Assembly: GCA_003833075.1 (NCBI GenBank)
Contig: RIAY01000003.1
Coordinates: 124,001 to 188,000 of the forward strand
Source: Muribaculaceae bacterium Isolate-036 (Harlan)
Lineage (GTDB): Bacteria > Bacteroidota > Bacteroidia > Bacteroidales > Muribaculaceae
Reading direction: 5' to 3'
Length of the DNA: 64,000 bases
The position numbers and the translations under genes are program-made. Under the pieces are notes generated by a model that was given only the letters and a program-made list of their open reading frames with translations, was not told where the DNA came from and ran no database searches. This document shows, in pieces, positions 62,046 to 64,000 of this stretch; within the stretch, counting starts at the first letter, position 1; each line of letters begins with the position of its first letter.

Positions 62046-62822
62046 TTTTCTCCAACCACAAACAACCAGAAACAACCACATTATAGGGTTGTCAACCATT
62101 TCTTTGGGAAATAAAGAAGTGGTTTTCCAGTGGTTATAAGTGGTTAGAAGTTAAAATCTACTCTGTTCTTTCTCTAACCACAAACAACCAGAAACAACCA
62201 CATTATAGGGTTGTCAACCATTTCTTTGGGAAATAAAGAAGTGGTTTTCCAGTGGTTATAAGTGGTTAGAAGTTAAAATCTACTCTGTTCTTTCTCTAAC
62301 CACAAACAACCAGAAACAACCACATTATAGGGTTGTCAACCATTTCTTTGGGAAATAAATAAGTGGTTTTCCAGTGGTTATAAGTGGTTAGAAGTTAAAA
62401 TCTACTCTGTTCTTTCTCCAACCACAAACAACCAGAAACAACCACATTATAGGGTTGTCAACCATTTCTTTGGGAAATAAATAAGTGGTTTTCCAGTGGT
62501 TATAAGTGGTTAGAAGTTAAAATCTACTCTGTTCTTTCTCCAACCACAAACAACCAGAAACAACCACATTATAGGGTTGTCAACCATTTCTTTGGGAAAT
62601 AAATAAGTGGTTTTCCAGTGGTTATAAGTGGTTAGAAGTTAAAATCTACTCTGTTCTTTCTCCAACCACAAACAACCAGAAACAACCACATTATAGGGTT
62701 GTCAACCATTTCTTTGGGAAAAGAAGTGGTTTTCCAGTGGTTATAAGTGGTTGGAGATTAAAATCTACTCTGTTCTTTCTCTAACCACAAATAACCAGTA
62801 ACAACCACTTTATAGGATTGAT
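62046..62822. repeat. 122-bp tandem repeat array (six units plus a partial seventh)
   Basis: Units begin (at AACCACAAAC) at 62054, 62176, 62298, 62420, 62542, 62664 and 62783; the period is 122 bp five times and 119 for the last. Units are nearly identical; differences include AAATAAAGAAG in units 1-2 versus AAATAAATAAG in units 3-5. Each has AACCAC/AACCAG/AACCAC at 10-bp steps, a central GGTTGTCAACC palindrome, and GTGGTT three times at 10-11 bp steps, so the arms can pair. The array fills the gap between the ATPase and antitoxin genes. Confidence 0.95.
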
Positions 62823-62826
62823 TAGA

Positions 62827-62852
62827 TTTGTGTACACTTTTTTGTACACAAA
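62827..62852. promoter_or_regulatory. Probable operator of the toxin-antitoxin operon
   Basis: A perfect 9-bp inverted repeat TTTGTGTAC/GTACACAAA with an 8-nt spacer ends at the base before the -33 box (62853). This is a usual place for autorepression by a Phd-type antitoxin. Confidence 0.6.
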
Positions 62853-62884
62853 TTTGTTATATTGTTGAAAAGTAGGTATATTTG
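62853..62884 (+). promoter_or_regulatory. Promoter of the toxin-antitoxin operon
   Basis: TTTG at 62853-62856, a 20-bp spacer, TATATTTG at 62877-62884. The expected start near 62890 gives a leader of about 18 nt. Confidence 0.82.
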
Positions 62885-62907
62885 TATAGAATTAAATAAA
62901 TTGAGAT

Positions 62908-63177
62908 ATGGAAGTGTTATCAGTAAGAGATTATCGGAATAATCTGTCTGCATCTTTTGACCGGGCAGCCGAGGGTGAGCGCGTACTTATTCGCCGAAAA
63001 AATGCACTCTACGCCCTTGTTAGCGTAGGAAGTGAGGATTTATCCCTTTCGCCACAGCAACAGCGACAGGTGGACGAGATGGCTGAAAGTATCAGGCGTA
63101 GTTGGATGCAGGTAAAACAGATGGAGTCTGGAGAAATACCGACTAAATCGGCAATGGCGTTTATAGATGAGCTTTGA
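62908..63177 (+). CDS. Phd/YefM family antitoxin
   Basis: An 89-residue protein. The N-terminal DNA-binding fold is typical (MEVLSVRDYRNNLSASFDRA, GERVLIRRKNALYALVSV). The C-terminal half (from about 50, SPQQQRQVDEMAESIRRSW) is the flexible toxin-neutralising part. It represses its own operon in known systems, which agrees with the inverted repeat next to the promoter. Its stop lies 11 bp inside the toxin gene. Confidence 0.88.
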   Translation: MEVLSVRDYRNNLSASFDRAAEGERVLIRRKNALYALVSVGSEDLSLSPQQQRQVDEMAESIRRSWMQVKQMESGEIPTKSAMAFIDEL

Positions 63178-63499
63178 AATTTCCACAACATCTGAATTTG
63201 AGAGTCAGGCAAAGGCTCTGCAAAAACGGTACAGATCGTTCAAAAGCGATTTGAAGGATCTGGTTCTTTCTCTGAAAGAAAATCCCTTTCAAGGCGTGGA
63301 ACTCAGTCCCGGCATACGCAAGATACGTATGGCGATTACATCAAAAGGACGAGGGAAATCAGGAGGAGCAAGGGTAATAACCTATACCATTGTAACAGCC
63401 GAGATGGAAGGCAGGGTGTATTTGATGAATGTCTATGACAAGTCTGATTTCTCCGCAGTGGAATTGTCGGTTATAAAAAAGATAGCCAAAGATTTGTAA
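63167..63499 (+). CDS. RelE/HigB-like toxin of a type II module
   Basis: A 110-residue protein of RelE/ParE fold: FEISTTSEFESQAKALQKRYRSF at the start, DLKDLVLSLKENPFQGVELS, then basic IRKIRMAITSKGRGKSGGARV and VYLMNVYDKSDFSAVELSVI. The closing KKIAKDL is usual for the family. RelE-type members cut mRNA on the ribosome; ParE-type members inhibit gyrase. The lysine/arginine run suits an RNA target, but the residues do not settle it. It overlaps the antitoxin gene by 11 bp. Confidence 0.82.
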   Translation: MSFEISTTSEFESQAKALQKRYRSFKSDLKDLVLSLKENPFQGVELSPGIRKIRMAITSKGRGKSGGARVITYTIVTAEMEGRVYLMNVYDKSDFSAVELSVIKKIAKDL

Positions 63500-63514
63500 T
63501 GAGTTTTATTTTCC

Positions 63515-63658
63515 AACCACAAACAACAAGGAACAACCATATTATAGGATTGTCAACCTTTTCTTTTTTTTAAGGGATAAAGAAGTGGTTTTCCAGTGGT
63601 TATAAGTGGTTAGAGGTTAAAATACTCCAATCTCTTACAACTACAGACAACCACTTGA
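63515..63658. repeat. Diverged copy of the 122-bp unit downstream of the toxin gene
   Basis: From AACCACAAACAACAAGGAAC at 63515 through GTGGTTTTCCAGTGGTTATA (63595) to GTGGTTAGAGG, the order is that of the upstream array, with about 15 bp of extra T-rich sequence in the middle. A further broken start (ACAACTACAGACAACCAC) follows at about 63637-63654. The remainder of the gap to 63835 shows nothing I can name. Confidence 0.85.
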
Positions 63659-63835
63659 TACAAATGTCATGGTTTAATAATGATTTTGTATATGAGCTGG
63701 TTTTGCCAAACATGGGTATGACTTGCATAACTCAATTTATATCAATGTAACCCGGATGCCGATTTATTCGTGATTTTATTAATCGTCAAACGGTCGGCGG
63801 CAAAATAAAAGTTTGAAAACCACGCAAGTACAAAT

Positions 63836-63866
63836 TTTGTATAATCATAATAAATTATTATCTTTG
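63836..63866 (+). promoter_or_regulatory. Promoter of the Rpn-type gene
   Basis: TTTG at 63836-63839, a 19-bp spacer, TATCTTTG at 63859-63866, 24 bp before the ATG at 63890. Confidence 0.78.
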
Positions 63867-63889
63867 AAAACCAAATTAAAAAACTGTCT

Positions 63890-64000
63890 ATGATATCAGC
63901 GAGATTCATCAACCCACACACCGACTTCGGTTTCAAGTATCTTTTCGGACGAGAAGAGACCAAAGGATTTCTGATTTCTCTCCTCAACGAGATACTCAAA
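63890..64000 (+). CDS. Rpn/PD-(D/E)XK nuclease family protein, N-terminal part (cut by window edge)
   Basis: Only 37 codons are visible. ARFINPHTDFGFKYLFGREE followed by TKGFLISLLNEILK is the standard opening of Bacteroidetes Rpn-type proteins (PD-(D/E)XK family transposase, PF12784-like). In this family the catalytic motifs come later, outside the window. Rpn proteins are DNA endonucleases linked to RecA-independent recombination and, in some cases, phage defence. The start is supported by a well-placed promoter. Confidence 0.82.
   Translation, partial: MISARFINPHTDFGFKYLFGREETKGFLISLLNEILK

Noticed and set aside
62046..62822. CRISPR array
   Set aside because: The whole 122-bp unit is repeated with no unique spacers, and no cas genes are present.
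63742..63999. Minus-strand frame at the right edge
   Set aside because: It overlaps the Rpn-type start, which has a promoter and a clear family signature on the plus strand.

Overview
The window looks like chromosomal DNA of a gut Bacteroidales, and my best inference is a Muribaculaceae-type genome. The evidence is two SusC/SusD pairs, many lipoproteins, a C10 (streptopain/PrtT-like) protease, S41 peptidases, a BACON-domain protein, few Shine-Dalgarno sites, and several clean Bacteroidetes promoters (TTTG, 19-21 bp, TAnnTTTG). The family assignment was not tested by any search.

Layout. 1-7.5 kb: the start of a calcineurin-like phosphoesterase lipoprotein (cut by the window edge), manA, a small conserved protein, then a leftward block parC - DUF3316-type protein - S41 lipoprotein, and a GYF/TM2 membrane protein. 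7.6-16.8 kb: a PUL-like operon with a strong promoter and structured leader, coding for a phosphoesterase lipoprotein, SusC, SusD and a BACON-domain lipoprotein, closed by a 24-bp perfect terminator stem. It has no glycoside hydrolase. 16.8-20.3 kb: three short-repeat arrays around a four-helix-bundle protein gene and a PIF1-like helicase gene. 20.3-24.6 kb: purC, a Dabb protein, a periplasmic helical protein, an S1 sulfatase and a HAD phosphatase. 24.6-31.1 kb: a heavy-metal type RND efflux operon (His-rich small protein, adaptor, CusA/CzcA pump, TolC-like channel). 31.1-38.0 kb: C69 dipeptidase, a SpoU/TrmH methyltransferase, a decayed probable phage remnant, an esterase with a CBM20-like tail, an S41 peptidase and a small lipoprotein. 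38.1-52.3 kb: tRNA-Ser(GGA), a polyprenyl synthase/TatD pair, two convergent CPA2 antiporters, an AI-2E/PerM protein, PBP4 (dacB), rsmI, a coiled-coil lipoprotein, and a GH13 amylase with a SPOR lipoprotein. 52.3-60.5 kb, leftward: SusC, SusD, an internally deleted IS, and a C10 protease. 60.5-64 kb, accessory: a DUF4143 ATPase, a 122-bp tandem repeat array, a Phd/RelE-like toxin-antitoxin pair lying between copies of the array unit, and the start of an Rpn-type nuclease gene.

The most unusual content is non-coding. (1) A 122-bp unit is repeated six times at 62.05-62.78 kb, and each unit carries AACCAC/GTGGTT hexamers at about 10-bp spacing in both orientations. (2) Two 9-bp degenerate arrays with a shared 37-bp end flank the four-helix-bundle gene. 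(3) A perfectly periodic 35-bp G-rich array with G-quadruplex potential lies between a PIF1-like helicase gene and purC. (4) Four AAAAAGTGTnTTTTT sites spaced 33/32/33 bp lie between a susC and a divergent ATPase gene. (5) Heptamer (TTAGGNN) arrays in both orientations lie between the phosphoesterase and susC. Functions proposed for these are inference.
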